A stretch of 64,000 bases of DNA from Chloroflexota bacterium (lineage in GTDB: Bacteria > Chloroflexota > Anaerolineae > Anaerolineales > Villigracilaceae). The position numbers and the translations under genes were made by a program. The DNA is taken from positions 32,913 through 96,912 of the forward strand of contig JACRLC010000030.1 of the NCBI GenBank assembly GCA_016235425.1, written 5' to 3'. This document shows, one piece after another, positions 26,089 to 35,106 of this stretch (position 1 is its first letter; each line of letters starts with the position of its first letter). A model generated the notes under the pieces. It searched no databases. It was not told where the DNA came from and was given only the letters and a program-made list of their open reading frames with translations.

Positions 26089-27915
26089 TCAAACAAACTT
26101 GGATGCAATCAGTTCATCCAGTCCCGGCGGTCTGTAATCCAGCGACTGATGCCGGAAATATGTGTTGTACAACGTTGCGTAATGCCCACCCTGATTGAGC
26201 AGGCCATCGTGATTTCCCTCTTCGATGATCCGTCCCTTTTCCATGACAACGATCCGGTCCGCGGCCTTGACCGTGGACAGGCGATGCGCGATCAGAATGC
26301 TCGTGGACTTTGACAGGATCAAATTCAACGCCTGCTGGATCTGCCATTCGGTGAACGGGTCAATGCTGGCGGTGGCTTCGTCGAGGATGAAGATGGCGGG
26401 CTTCTGCATGAGGACGCGCATCAATGCCACCAATTGGCGCTGTCCCATCGAAAGCCTCGCTCCCCTCTCCCCGACTTCTGTTCGCAAGCCATCGGGCAGA
26501 GTCTCCAGCCAATCCCCTTCGCCAATATTGCGCGCCATTGCTAACATTTCATCATCTGTGACATCGGGTGCGGCATAGCGGATGTTGTCCGCGACGGTGC
26601 CGGAGAACAGGAACGGCACCTGCGAGACGATGCCAAGCTGGCGGCGATATTGCTGCAGGTCAAACGTGCGGATGTCCAGCCCGTCAACTGTCAGCCTGCC
26701 GGATTGATATTCGTAAAAGCGCGCGATCAACTTTGCAATGGACGATTTGCCCGCGCCGGTGTGTCCGACAAGGGCAAGAGTCTCTCCGGGTTTGATGCAC
26801 AGGTCAAAGTCCGAGAGGATCGGTTCATTGTCTGTATAACGGAAGTGCAGATTCTCGAAACAGACTTCGCCGGTTAAACGGGGAACGTCGCGGCGGTCAG
26901 TCTGCTGGACGTTTGGATCTGCATCAATTAAAGCGAAGGCCCGTTCCGCCGCGGAGAGACCGGATTGAATCTGCGCCCAGAACGCGGAGAGATTCAAAAT
27001 GGGGAAGAAGAACTGGTCAAGGCTGATGATGAAGAGATACCACGCGCCGATGGAGACGACGCCCTGCGCCGCGCTCAAGCCACCCGTGTAAATGAGAATG
27101 CCGACAAAGATACCACCGAGTGCGTTGAGCGTGGGGAAGACCAGCGAGAGCACGAACCCGCGCCGCACGTTGACTTGATACGAGGCCTGGTTGGAAGCGT
27201 CGAAGGTTTCAAAGATGCTTTTTTCCTGGCGAAAGTTTTTCGCGATGGAAATGCCGCTGACGGTTTCCTTGATTGCCGCGTTGACATTAGCCATGGCCTG
27301 CATCCCGCGTTTGGTGACGCGGCGGGCGAGGGCACGGAACCCCGCCGCGACCGCAAAGATGAATGGCATGAAAGTTAGCAAAAGTAATGCAAGATGCCAT
27401 TCGGTGCGAAAGAGGATAATGCCGAGAATCACCGCCTGCAAAATTTGCGAGACGATGTCAGTGACGATGACGACAAGCTGGCCGAAATCGTTTGTGTCGG
27501 AGGTGATGCGCGAGACGATGCGGCCCGACGAGAACTGATCGTAAAATGAGAGGTCGTGATCTGCGGCGGCGCGGAAGGCGCGCGAACGCAGATCGAGCAC
27601 CACATCTCCGACGGCACGCACGACGAGACTGCGCCGCGCCCAGTTCAGGCCCCAACTGGCGACGCCCACAATCGCGAGCGCGATACCCACCAGCGTGATG
27701 GCCTGCGTGGACGGCTGCTCCTTGAGCAAGTCCACGATGCGGCTGACGACAACGGGCAAAGCCGCGCCGATGGCCGCGATGACGATCACGAGCAGGGACA
27801 CCCATCCCAGGCGCGACACCTGCGGTTTGAAATAGTCAAAGATGCGCCCGGCGAGCTGGCGGTCTGTGTATTGACGGTCGTATTTTTCTTCGTTAAGTCC
27901 GGCAAAGAAACCCAT
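26089..27915 (-). CDS. ABC exporter half-transporter, canonical ATPase site partner
   Basis: A type IV (ABC-B) half-transporter of 608 residues: six TM segments in about 1-330, then a nucleotide-binding domain with Walker A GHTGAGKSSIAK, signature LSMGQRQLVALMR and Walker B IFILDEATASID with the catalytic Glu intact. It pairs with the gene upstream, whose equivalent Glu is Asp, as in heterodimeric multidrug exporters. The substrate is unknown. GGAAAT precedes the ATG. Confidence 0.93.
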   Translation of the reverse strand: MGFFAGLNEEKYDRQYTDRQLAGRIFDYFKPQVSRLGWVSLLVIVIAAIGAALPVVVSRIVDLLKEQPSTQAITLVGIALAIVGVASWGLNWARRSLVVRAVGDVVLDLRSRAFRAAADHDLSFYDQFSSGRIVSRITSDTNDFGQLVVIVTDIVSQILQAVILGIILFRTEWHLALLLLTFMPFIFAVAAGFRALARRVTKRGMQAMANVNAAIKETVSGISIAKNFRQEKSIFETFDASNQASYQVNVRRGFVLSLVFPTLNALGGIFVGILIYTGGLSAAQGVVSIGAWYLFIISLDQFFFPILNLSAFWAQIQSGLSAAERAFALIDADPNVQQTDRRDVPRLTGEVCFENLHFRYTDNEPILSDFDLCIKPGETLALVGHTGAGKSSIAKLIARFYEYQSGRLTVDGLDIRTFDLQQYRRQLGIVSQVPFLFSGTVADNIRYAAPDVTDDEMLAMARNIGEGDWLETLPDGLRTEVGERGARLSMGQRQLVALMRVLMQKPAIFILDEATASIDPFTEWQIQQALNLILSKSTSILIAHRLSTVKAADRIVVMEKGRIIEEGNHDGLLNQGGHYATLYNTYFRHQSLDYRPPGLDELIASKFV

Positions 27916-27928
27916 ATTTCCTTTTTAT

Positions 27929-28024
27929 GCAACGGAGTCCAAAGCGCTGTCCTGAGCCTGTCGAAGGGTCTCCCGACTTTGGACGCGCTTGCCACAATAG
28001 CCAACGTCAGGAGACGTTGGACTC
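27929..28024. repeat. nested dispersed repeats between the two ABC genes
   Basis: GGAGTCCAAAG and GACTTTGGAC pair, and CCAACGTC and GACGTTGGACTCC pair. Inside the first loop lies CCTGAGCCTGTCGAAGGG, the core of a different repeat family that recurs at 40771-40935, 44199-44222 and 51897-51968. A related copy of the outer element is at 39144-39238. Confidence 0.75.
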
Positions 28025-28030
28025 CAGTCT

Positions 28031-29863
28031 CTATTCTCTAAATATTCTCGAATACGCCTCTGACGCCTTCATCAACTCCTCGTGCGATCCCATTGCGGCG
28101 ATGCGGCCTTTGCGGAGGACGATGATCAAATCGGCCCAGCGGATCTGCGAGAGGCGATGTGTAATGATGATGGTCGTGCGCCCTTTTGCGGCGTTGGCAA
28201 TCGCGCGCTGAATCTTGTCCTCGGTGGCGGAGTCAATCGCGGAGGTGGAGTCATCGAGGATCAGGATGTGCGGATCGGTGAGGAAGGCACGCGCCAGCGC
28301 GATGCGTTGACGTTGCCCGCCCGAAAGTGTGACGCCGCGCTCGCCGATGATTGTGTTGTAATCTTTGTCGAAGGTTTGGATGAAGTCCTCGGCCTGTGCG
28401 GATTTGGCGGCATATTCAATTTCGTCGCGGGTCGCACCCGGTTTGCCAAAAGCAACGTTATCCGCAAGTGAGCGTGAGAACAAAAAGACATCCTGCTCGA
28501 TCATCGAGATTTGTGAGCGCAGGGAGGCAAGATTCCAATCACGCACGTTGACCCCGTCCACGAGCACTTCGCCGCAGGGCGCATCGTAGGTGCGATTGAT
28601 GAGCTTCACAAGCGATGTCTTGCCCGCGCCAGTCTGCCCGACGATGGCGACGGTTTGTCCTTGCTTGACTTTGAAGGTGATGTTTTCAAGAATTTTCTCG
28701 CCTTCACCTGCCCTCACCGATGCGCCCTCACCCCCGGCCCCTCTCCCGGCGGGAGAGGGGGACGATGGGAGAGGGGAATACTCAAAGCAAACATCACGAA
28801 ATTCGATCTCGCCGCGCATCGGCTTATCGCAGCCTGCCGCGTTCTGGTCAAGGTTGGTTTCGCGGTTGATCAATTCCAAAATGCGACGCGCACCCGAAAC
28901 GCCGAGCGAGATTTGGGTGTACGCAAACGATGAAGTGAAGGTCGGGAATTCGAGCATTCGAAGGAGGCCGAAGTAAGCCACGACCGCCCCAACCGAGATC
29001 GTGCCCGCGCGGAACAATATCAAAGCGTGGACCAAACCCAACGCATACGCGAGACCAAGTAAAAGGGTCGGAAGGAAGCGGGCTTCGATGTCTCCCTGAC
29101 GGACAAAGGCGTTTCGCACGCGCCGCGCATTTGTCACGAAGCGCTCCACTTCGGCCACTTCCTGCGCCGCGCCTTTCATGATCTCCACTCCGTCCAATGC
29201 TTCGGAGAGATGCGTGTTCATCTCGCCAAACGTGCCGCGCACTTCATCCGTAATGGGCGAAAGGTTTTTCAGGTACGCGCGCAGAGCAATGAAATACGCG
29301 ATGGTGAAAAGCGCCGGGGTGAGGATGAGCGAAATATGATATTGCGGCGCGAAGAGAAACGGCATGACGATAAACAAAAACGACCCCACCACCAGGTTCA
29401 TGCCGGGGCTGAACATGAAGTTGATCTCGCGCACGTCGTTGGTGGCGCGCGCCATCGTATCGCCCACGGGCTGCAGGTTGTGGAAGGTCATGCTCTTGCC
29501 GAGCAATGAAAGATACAACTCGTCGCGGATGTCTCGTTCCATTTTTTGTGCCATGAGTTCCGCGCCGAAGTTTCGTCCTAGCTGCAGAACGCCGCGAATG
29601 ATCTGTGAAATGCCGATGGTCAACGCGAGCGGCAAAAGCACACTGGTATCCGGCTTGGGAAAAAGCATCGCGTTGAACGCGTCGCCTGTTAATTTCGGAA
29701 CCACTGCGGCCAGCGCGGCATTGCCCAGCGCACCCACGAAGATCATCACGATGATCCACCTATAACGCGTGGCGTGCGACCAGATCCAGCGCACGGGCGC
29801 GCTTTTATCGTAGGCGTGTTTTCGTTGTAATGTAAATTCAGCGGGAAGGGGGATTGCAGACAT
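28031..29863 (-). CDS. ABC exporter half-transporter, degenerate ATPase site partner, with in-frame repeat insertion
   Basis: A 610-residue ABC-B half-transporter with six TM segments and a nucleotide-binding domain: Walker A GQTGAGKTSLVK, signature LSGGQRQRIALARA, and ILILDDSTSAID where Asp replaces the catalytic Glu. This asymmetry fits a heterodimer with the downstream gene. About residues 363-386, between the first NBD strand (CFEYSP) and ILENITF, are Pro/Gly/Arg/Ser-rich and encoded by a palindromic repeat. The ATG has no ribosome-binding site; TAGAAT lies 7 nt upstream. Confidence 0.93.
   Translation of the reverse strand: MSAIPLPAEFTLQRKHAYDKSAPVRWIWSHATRYRWIIVMIFVGALGNAALAAVVPKLTGDAFNAMLFPKPDTSVLLPLALTIGISQIIRGVLQLGRNFGAELMAQKMERDIRDELYLSLLGKSMTFHNLQPVGDTMARATNDVREINFMFSPGMNLVVGSFLFIVMPFLFAPQYHISLILTPALFTIAYFIALRAYLKNLSPITDEVRGTFGEMNTHLSEALDGVEIMKGAAQEVAEVERFVTNARRVRNAFVRQGDIEARFLPTLLLGLAYALGLVHALILFRAGTISVGAVVAYFGLLRMLEFPTFTSSFAYTQISLGVSGARRILELINRETNLDQNAAGCDKPMRGEIEFRDVCFEYSPLPSSPSPAGRGAGGEGASVRAGEGEKILENITFKVKQGQTVAIVGQTGAGKTSLVKLINRTYDAPCGEVLVDGVNVRDWNLASLRSQISMIEQDVFLFSRSLADNVAFGKPGATRDEIEYAAKSAQAEDFIQTFDKDYNTIIGERGVTLSGGQRQRIALARAFLTDPHILILDDSTSAIDSATEDKIQRAIANAAKGRTTIIITHRLSQIRWADLIIVLRKGRIAAMGSHEELMKASEAYSRIFRE
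28706..28777. repeat. palindromic repeat inserted in frame in the ABC exporter gene
   Basis: CCCCTCTCCCGGCGGGAGAGGGG forms the central palindrome, flanked by CCCTCACC and GGGAGAGGGG. It adds about 24 codons (a PSPAGRGAGGEG-type peptide) without breaking the frame. Confidence 0.85.
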
Positions 29864-29870
29864 GGGCAGA

Positions 29871-29876
29871 ATTCTA
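29871..29876 (-). promoter_or_regulatory. -10 box of a predicted leaderless promoter (ABC exporter)
   Basis: TAGAAT on the minus strand is 7 nt from the ATG. TTGTGA lies 17 nt further upstream as a possible -35. Confidence 0.5.
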
Positions 29877-29973
29877 CACCATGAGACCGCAACTCACAAA
29901 TTCGGATAGTGTTGTCATATTTAGAGTTGGCAATTCTGCCAGTCAAGCTTTTCACTCGAAAGGAGAGTGTAAG

Positions 29974-30147
29974 ATGAAGATGCCCACGACAATCTCTGGT
30001 TGGTGCATGTGGCTGTTCTTCCTGTGGTTTGGCCTGGCGTATGTACTGCAAGCCGTCGGTGTAGGCTTCCTGATGGCCAGTCCGTTCCCACTGCTCGGCG
30101 GCCTCTTTGCCCTTGGCTACGCTGTATTCGCCCTGTTCGGCAAATAG
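29974..30147 (+). CDS. 57-residue two-TM membrane protein
   Basis: A small hydrophobic protein preceded by AGGAGAG at good spacing and followed by a strong terminator, so it is likely a real single-gene unit. Two TM segments are predicted (about residues 10-32 and 38-55), joined by ASPFP. The ISGWCMWLFFLWFGLAYVL segment is rich in aromatics. No family assigned; function unknown. Confidence 0.72.
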   Translation: MKMPTTISGWCMWLFFLWFGLAYVLQAVGVGFLMASPFPLLGGLFALGYAVFALFGK

Positions 30148-30161
30148 CCACTGCAATTCGC

Positions 30162-30193
30162 CGGCAGACTCCCGAAAGGGAGTCTGCCGCTTT
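30162..30193 (+). terminator. intrinsic terminator of the small membrane protein gene
   Basis: CGGCAGACTCCC and GGGAGTCTGCCG pair around a GAAA tetraloop, followed by CTTTTA. It may also serve the convergent kinase gene that ends next to it. Confidence 0.85.
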
Positions 30194-31092
30194 TACGGAC
30201 CTGCAAAAATCTCCGCGCAATGCAACGAGTATTCCCCGCCTGTTCCATCCGGCTGCATGTCCCACCATGCGGAAAGGACCGCGTGACACAATCCCCATTC
30301 CAGCAAACGTTGACGCGGGAATCCCAACCTCTCTGAAAGGATGGAAATCCGCCTCTCTGTCTGGACCTTCGGGTTGGTCCCGTTCAAAAAGCTTCCCCAC
30401 GGATTGATCAGGAGCGGCCCCACCTCGTATTCCGGGTGACCGATCACACCCTTGGGATCAATCGCGATCCAGCCGCGCTCCGAGGAGAGGACGTTGAAAT
30501 GGTGAAAGTCTCCGTGGATCAAACACGGCGGGCTCGACTCAGCGTACAGGCGTGGCAGAGTCTCATCCACGCGCTCAACCAGCTTTTCGGGGAAAGGCCC
30601 CGTCCCTCCGTTGAACGCGGGACGAAGTTTTTTCAACCCATCGAACCATTCGGTCAATTTGATAAACGGCAAATTATCTGGCACCTCGCGCCACAACCTC
30701 AACATCACATCCGCCGCGATGTGTGTGGCCCGTTCATCATCCTCGATGGTCGTCAGCATTTCACCGGGACGGAGGCGTTCGAGCAAAAACATGGAATGTT
30801 CCGCATCGAATTCGAGCAAACGCACTGCGCCCTCGCCATTGAAGAACCGCAACGCCAAAATCTCACTTCTCAATTCACGATTCGGCACACCGATTTTCAG
30901 TACAACATCCCCTTCCCTGCATTTCGCGAAGGCAACAAAATTGCAGGAAAGATTTGAAACAGGGCTGACATCCGTCAAACCCCATTGATTGGATGCAATC
31001 TCAATCAGCCTGGGCAAATCAACTAGAAAGGATTTGCCCTCTTCGCCGAAGGAGTTTTGGATGTTGGTGATGAAAGTGGATGGAAGGTTCAT
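30193..31092 (-). CDS. aminoglycoside/hydroxyurea phosphotransferase-like kinase
   Basis: A 299-residue kinase of the APH(6)/hydroxyurea resistance family. The catalytic loop is HGDFHHFN at 193-200 with Asp195 as base, followed by the metal-binding IDPKG at 211-215; VVLKIG near 63 is the ATP-binding strand. It could phosphorylate streptomycin-like compounds or an unknown metabolite; resistance cannot be concluded from sequence. Its upstream flank is a palindromic repeat rather than a clear promoter. Confidence 0.85.
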   Translation of the reverse strand: MNLPSTFITNIQNSFGEEGKSFLVDLPRLIEIASNQWGLTDVSPVSNLSCNFVAFAKCREGDVVLKIGVPNRELRSEILALRFFNGEGAVRLLEFDAEHSMFLLERLRPGEMLTTIEDDERATHIAADVMLRLWREVPDNLPFIKLTEWFDGLKKLRPAFNGGTGPFPEKLVERVDETLPRLYAESSPPCLIHGDFHHFNVLSSERGWIAIDPKGVIGHPEYEVGPLLINPWGSFLNGTNPKVQTERRISILSERLGFPRQRLLEWGLCHAVLSAWWDMQPDGTGGEYSLHCAEIFAGP

Positions 31093-31099
31093 CGTTGTT

Positions 31100-31213
31100 T
31101 ATGTCATTGCGAGCGGAGCGAAGCAATCTCCCGTTTAATGGCAAATCTCATTGAGCAGCATTCTCCACTTAACCGGGGATTGCTTCGCCGCGACGAACGC
31201 TCCTCGCAATGAC
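31100..31213. repeat. TCATTGCGAG-family palindromic repeat, copy 2, overlapping the GNAT 3' end
   Basis: TGTCATTGCGAGCGGAGCGA at the left is matched by GACGAACGCTCCTCGCAATGACA at the right, with GAAGCAATCTCC/GGGGATTGCTTC inside. The same arms occur at 1467-1609. The right half supplies the last codons and stop of the GNAT gene. Confidence 0.88.
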
Positions 31214-32092
31214 ACGAGCCTTCTCAAAAATAAACCCGGCGTTTTCCCACTTCCTTTCGTAGCCTGCCTCTGCCAGCGAGACAAAGATGCGCTCGTCTGA
31301 ATACGCAATCCAGAAAACATTCTTGCAGTTCTTTTGCCCCGCGAGGCGGCGGGCATCCATTAACAACGCGGGCATGTCTTTGATTTCGCAGGCTGCCAAA
31401 CCAACTCCGAGAACGGGTTCGCCGTCATCGTCATCATCCCAGGTTGTGATTAATGCCTGATGGTCATGCCACCAAAAGGCAGTGTGTTCAAAGTCTGTAC
31501 CGGGGGTGGTAAATTTTTGTAGTGCAGATTCATTTGGCTGCATGACGCGCCAGCCAAAATCTGACATGCCGCCAGCGATTTTTATAGATTCACTTTCAAG
31601 CGCAAAATTCGCGGCTTCTTTCAGGTTTACAACTGGAGAGAAAGATTCGACATTTTCTTCCAACGGTTCGGCAACAAATCCCACCATTTCACCGGTTTTG
31701 TGAAAGCCAAGTTTCTCGCACAAATGATGGACGGGTAAATTTTTTGCATTGGTCATCAAACGCGCAACGCCATCCCCATTTTGCATCCACCAGTCATCTA
31801 CATACTCGTGAATGTGCGAGCCGACCTTTAGTCCCTGATATTTTGGATTCACACGGAAACCCTCCAGCCACCATTGACCGGGCGCGAGCAGGGTCACTTT
31901 GGCGAGGCCGATGGCATGTCCGCCGTACTCGGCAACGGCGAGAATTCCGTGCGGGTCTTTCAGCCAATGATTCCAAACATACGGGACGTAATCGCGTCCA
32001 TCCCAGATGAATTTGGTGAACTCCAAAACGTCCGCGGTGTCGAGGGGCAAGGCAGGGCGGCAGACAACTTTTGGAGAGTAGAAGGTAGGCAT
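31169..32092 (-). CDS. GNAT-family N-acetyltransferase
   Basis: A 307-residue protein with an N-terminal GNAT domain: ILAVAEYGGHAIGLAKVTLL, the acetyl-CoA site region GFRVNPKYQGLKVGSHIHEY, and LCEKLGFHKTGEMVGF. The C-terminal half (about 160-290) resembles the second domain of two-domain GNATs. The final residues ARVIARSVRRGEAIPG are encoded by a palindromic repeat that also gives the stop codon, so the original C-terminus was probably replaced or extended. Substrate unknown. Confidence 0.85.
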   Translation of the reverse strand: MPTFYSPKVVCRPALPLDTADVLEFTKFIWDGRDYVPYVWNHWLKDPHGILAVAEYGGHAIGLAKVTLLAPGQWWLEGFRVNPKYQGLKVGSHIHEYVDDWWMQNGDGVARLMTNAKNLPVHHLCEKLGFHKTGEMVGFVAEPLEENVESFSPVVNLKEAANFALESESIKIAGGMSDFGWRVMQPNESALQKFTTPGTDFEHTAFWWHDHQALITTWDDDDDGEPVLGVGLAACEIKDMPALLMDARRLAGQKNCKNVFWIAYSDERIFVSLAEAGYERKWENAGFIFEKARVIARSVRRGEAIPG

Positions 32093-32190
32093 ACTGTGTT
32101 CGAGATTTTATTTCGCTTTTCTCTACCGTACAAATGCGAGTAAAAATCGAGCGCGAATTACAGGCTAGATGTACGGTAGAGAATTTCGCT

Positions 32191-34356
32191 TTACTTGACC
32201 CAGCCCAAACTGATTCTTCCGCGCTCGGCTTCGATTTTTTGGATTTCCACGTCAATGATGTCACCCACTTTGAGGACTGTGCCATGCGGGATTTGCGTGC
32301 GGTGGAGCAGGCCGTCCTGTTTGACACCGATGTCCACAAAAGCGCCGAAGTCCACCACGTTGCGGACGGTGCCTTTGAGCTGCATGCCTGTGAGGAGGTC
32401 TTCGGCTTTGAGCACGTCCGAGCGGAGGATGGGAGCGGGGGTATCGGAGCGCGGGTCTCGTCCAGGGCGGACGAGTTGTTCGAGGATGTCTTTCAGCGTG
32501 GGGAGGCCGCAGTTGAGTTCGGCGGCAAGCGTCTCGAGCGGAGTTTTGGCGGTCAACGCTTCGAGGGCGGGAATCCGTTCGTTTAACGGCGACCCGGCTG
32601 AAAGTCCCGCGCGAGCGAGAATGGATTCTGCGATTTCGTAGGATTCTGGATGTATCGCCGAAGCATCCAACGGGTTCGCCCCATCCCGAATCCGCATGAA
32701 GCCTGCCGACTGTTCGAAGGCTTTCGGGCCAAGCCCAGCGACCTTGCGAAGCGCGGCGCGGGATTTGAATGGGCCGTTGGTGTCGCGATGCGCGACGATA
32801 TTGGTCGCCAGTTTAGGGCCGATGCCCGCCACGTGCGTGAGCAGCGCGGGGCTGGCAGTGTTGACATCCACGCCAACGCGGTTAACCACGCTTTCGACTA
32901 CGCCGTCGAGGGTGTGCGTGAGGGCAGTTTGGTCAACGTCGTGCTGGTACATGCCGACACCGATGGACTTGGGATCGATCTTGACCAGTTCGGCGAGCGG
33001 ATCCTGCGCGCGGCGGGCAATGGACACCGCGCCGCGGATGGACACGTCGAGGTCGGGAAATTCGGCGCGGGCGAGGGCGGAGGCGGAATAGACAGACGCG
33101 CCGGCTTCGTTGACGATAAGATATTTTGTTTGTTGAGTTGGTGGTCGAGTAGGGCGAGTGCTTTTCTCGCTCGTATCGAGACCACGGATTAACTCGGCGG
33201 CGAGCTTTTCCGTCTCGCGCGAAGCCGTGCCGTTGCCGATGGTGATGAGCGTGATGTGGTGACGGTTGATCATATCCTGCAAGGTGTTGATGGCGCCCTT
33301 CCAATCGTTCTTCGGCTCGTGCGGATAGATCGTGCCGGTATCGAGCAGTTTGCCCGTCGCGTCCACAACGGCGACTTTACAGCCTGTACGGAAACCAGGG
33401 TCGAGCCCGAGGACAACATGATTCGCCAGCGGCGCCTGGCTGAGCAGGGCGCGCAGGTTGGTGGCGAAAACTTGAATAGCATGGTTATCGGCGACTTCAC
33501 CCTTCTCGCGGCGGACATCGCGTTCGATGGCGGGAAGCAGAAGACGGGATGCGGAATCCTGAATGGCGAGTTCGAGTTGTTCAGCAAAGGGGCTGATGAT
33601 ATCTTCCTCGAATTCGGCCTGGATCGCGTCGAGCCAGTCGCGTTCGGGAACATTCACATGGACGCGCAAAACGCCTTCTTTTTCGCCGCGCGTGATGGCG
33701 AGAATCTGGTGCGGCATGAGGCGGTCTACGCGGGCGGAGAAATCATAATAGCTTTCGTAGACGCGCTTTTCATCCACGGCACCTTCGATCTTTTCGGCGC
33801 GGATCGTGGAGAACTTGAGCGCCTTTTCGCGCGTTGCGGCGCGGACATTGGCATTGTCGCTGATGGTTTCAGCCACAATATCGCGTGCACCTTGCAGGGC
33901 TTCTTCGATATTTGGAACCTGCTCGTTGATGAATTGCTTTGCCAGTTCTTCAGGCGAACCAGAGGCCTGTTTGAGAATCAATTCGGCCAGCGGTTCCAGT
34001 CCCCTTTCGCGGGCGATCATGGCGCGCGTGCGGCGTTTCTTTTTGTACGGCGCGTACAAATCTTCGAGGGCGGTCATGGTGGCCGCGGCAGTGATGGAGT
34101 CGCGCAGTTCATCGGTCAGCTTGCCCTGTTCTTCGATGGAGGCCAGGATGGATGCGCGGCGTTCGTCGAGGGCGCGCAAACGGACGAGTTCATCCGCGAT
34201 GATGCGGATCTGCTCGTCATCGAGTGAGCCTGTCATTTCCTTGCGGTAACGGGCGATGAATGGGACGGTGTTGCCTTCGTCCAGGAGGTTGATGACCGCC
34301 GTCACCTGCGACGGCTTGACATTGAGTTGGGAGGCGATTTGTTCAGCGTGAGTCAT
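32191..34356 (-). CDS. tex: Tex-family transcription accessory protein with in-frame repeat insertion
   Basis: A 721-residue Tex protein with the order N-terminal helical domain, YqgF-like RNase H fold (LGLDPGFRTGCKVAVVD), helix-hairpin-helix pair (NRVGVDVNTASPALLTHVAGIG) and C-terminal S1 RNA-binding domain (GTVRNVVDFGAFVDIGVKQDGLLH). Tex binds nucleic acid and helps transcription. Residues about 390-409 (EKSTRPTRPPTQQT) sit between the YqgF region and VNEAGASVYSAS and are encoded by a palindromic repeat. The start is the ATG with TAAAAT 8 nt upstream; upstream ATG and TTG starts are also open. Confidence 0.94.
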   Translation of the reverse strand: MTHAEQIASQLNVKPSQVTAVINLLDEGNTVPFIARYRKEMTGSLDDEQIRIIADELVRLRALDERRASILASIEEQGKLTDELRDSITAAATMTALEDLYAPYKKKRRTRAMIARERGLEPLAELILKQASGSPEELAKQFINEQVPNIEEALQGARDIVAETISDNANVRAATREKALKFSTIRAEKIEGAVDEKRVYESYYDFSARVDRLMPHQILAITRGEKEGVLRVHVNVPERDWLDAIQAEFEEDIISPFAEQLELAIQDSASRLLLPAIERDVRREKGEVADNHAIQVFATNLRALLSQAPLANHVVLGLDPGFRTGCKVAVVDATGKLLDTGTIYPHEPKNDWKGAINTLQDMINRHHITLITIGNGTASRETEKLAAELIRGLDTSEKSTRPTRPPTQQTKYLIVNEAGASVYSASALARAEFPDLDVSIRGAVSIARRAQDPLAELVKIDPKSIGVGMYQHDVDQTALTHTLDGVVESVVNRVGVDVNTASPALLTHVAGIGPKLATNIVAHRDTNGPFKSRAALRKVAGLGPKAFEQSAGFMRIRDGANPLDASAIHPESYEIAESILARAGLSAGSPLNERIPALEALTAKTPLETLAAELNCGLPTLKDILEQLVRPGRDPRSDTPAPILRSDVLKAEDLLTGMQLKGTVRNVVDFGAFVDIGVKQDGLLHRTQIPHGTVLKVGDIIDVEIQKIEAERGRISLGWVK
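33129..33187. repeat. palindromic repeat inserted in frame in tex
   Basis: GTGGTCGAGTAGGGCGAG faces CTCGCTCGTATCGAGACCAC across about 7 nt. It adds roughly 14-20 residues at a surface position and keeps the frame. Confidence 0.82.
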
Positions 34357-34413
34357 AGGGGAGGATTTTATCATGGTGAAAAATGGGTCACGCTTCAAGC
34401 GTGACCTTTACTA

Positions 34414-34986
34414 TTAGTTGTCAATGTCAATCAAGATTACTTTTACAGGAACGGCGGGAAAATGACGTTTAAGGCGTTCGATATCGTAAACTAATTGCTC
34501 GCCATAAGAAACTCCCGATGACATTTCTTTGTGTAATTCATGACAAGGTACTATCTCCACGCCAATATCTGCTTTGTTTTCGTTGAAGAAGTATTGAAAT
34601 TTTGCCATATCGTAAAACATGAATGCATACTTGCCGAATTGAACTTCTACTAAAACTTTGTCTTTTACAAAATCGACCTGTTTGTATGCTCCATTAACTT
34701 CTAGTTCGTAATTCGGGATGGTAATCGTGTAAGTGTCCCTTGTTTCGTTGAACCTTCTTTTGTTGAATTCTGTCTCAAACTGATTGTTCATGTCAATTGG
34801 CGAGAAAAGCTGTTTTCCTTTCTTTGTCTTCTCTTTGCTAATTTTTGACCTATTTCCTTTGACAAGAGATATTACATCATAGATTTCCTTTTCATGTAGT
34901 GGATACCTCTGGTGCAATATTTCCGATCCTCCAAGATGAGAATATTCGTATACTATTTTCGCAATGGAGCATAACTTGCTATACAC
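34414..34986 (-). CDS. BglII/BstYI-family type II restriction endonuclease
   Basis: A 190-residue endonuclease. The catalytic residues follow the BglII pattern Asp-x8-Glu-x-Gln: Asp105, Glu114 and Gln116 in VDFVKDKVLVEVQF. KYAFMFYDMAKFQYFF and IGVEIVPCHEL also fit the family. BglII cuts AGATCT and BstYI RGATCY, so a GATC-centred site is likely but unproven here. The gene is AT-rich compared with flanking genes and follows its methyltransferase on the same strand, which points to horizontal gain. Confidence 0.88.
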   Translation of the reverse strand: MYSKLCSIAKIVYEYSHLGGSEILHQRYPLHEKEIYDVISLVKGNRSKISKEKTKKGKQLFSPIDMNNQFETEFNKRRFNETRDTYTITIPNYELEVNGAYKQVDFVKDKVLVEVQFGKYAFMFYDMAKFQYFFNENKADIGVEIVPCHELHKEMSSGVSYGEQLVYDIERLKRHFPAVPVKVILIDIDN

Positions 34987-35106
34987 TTACACGCAGTATT
35001 GTTAAGACTGCCGAAAACTGGCAAAATGACGGCTATTTTGGCGTTTTTTGCGGGGAAATCTAGTCGTTGGAGAACTCAATAGCAAGTTATGCGGTACTGC
35101 CTATTT

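Noticed and set aside
30193..31092. Confident antibiotic-resistance gene
   Set aside because: APH-like folds phosphorylate many metabolites; no mobile context or close match to a known resistance enzyme can be claimed by eye.
33256..34227. 323-codon plus-strand open frame
   Set aside because: It lies opposite tex, which has all expected domains; the translation shows no family features.
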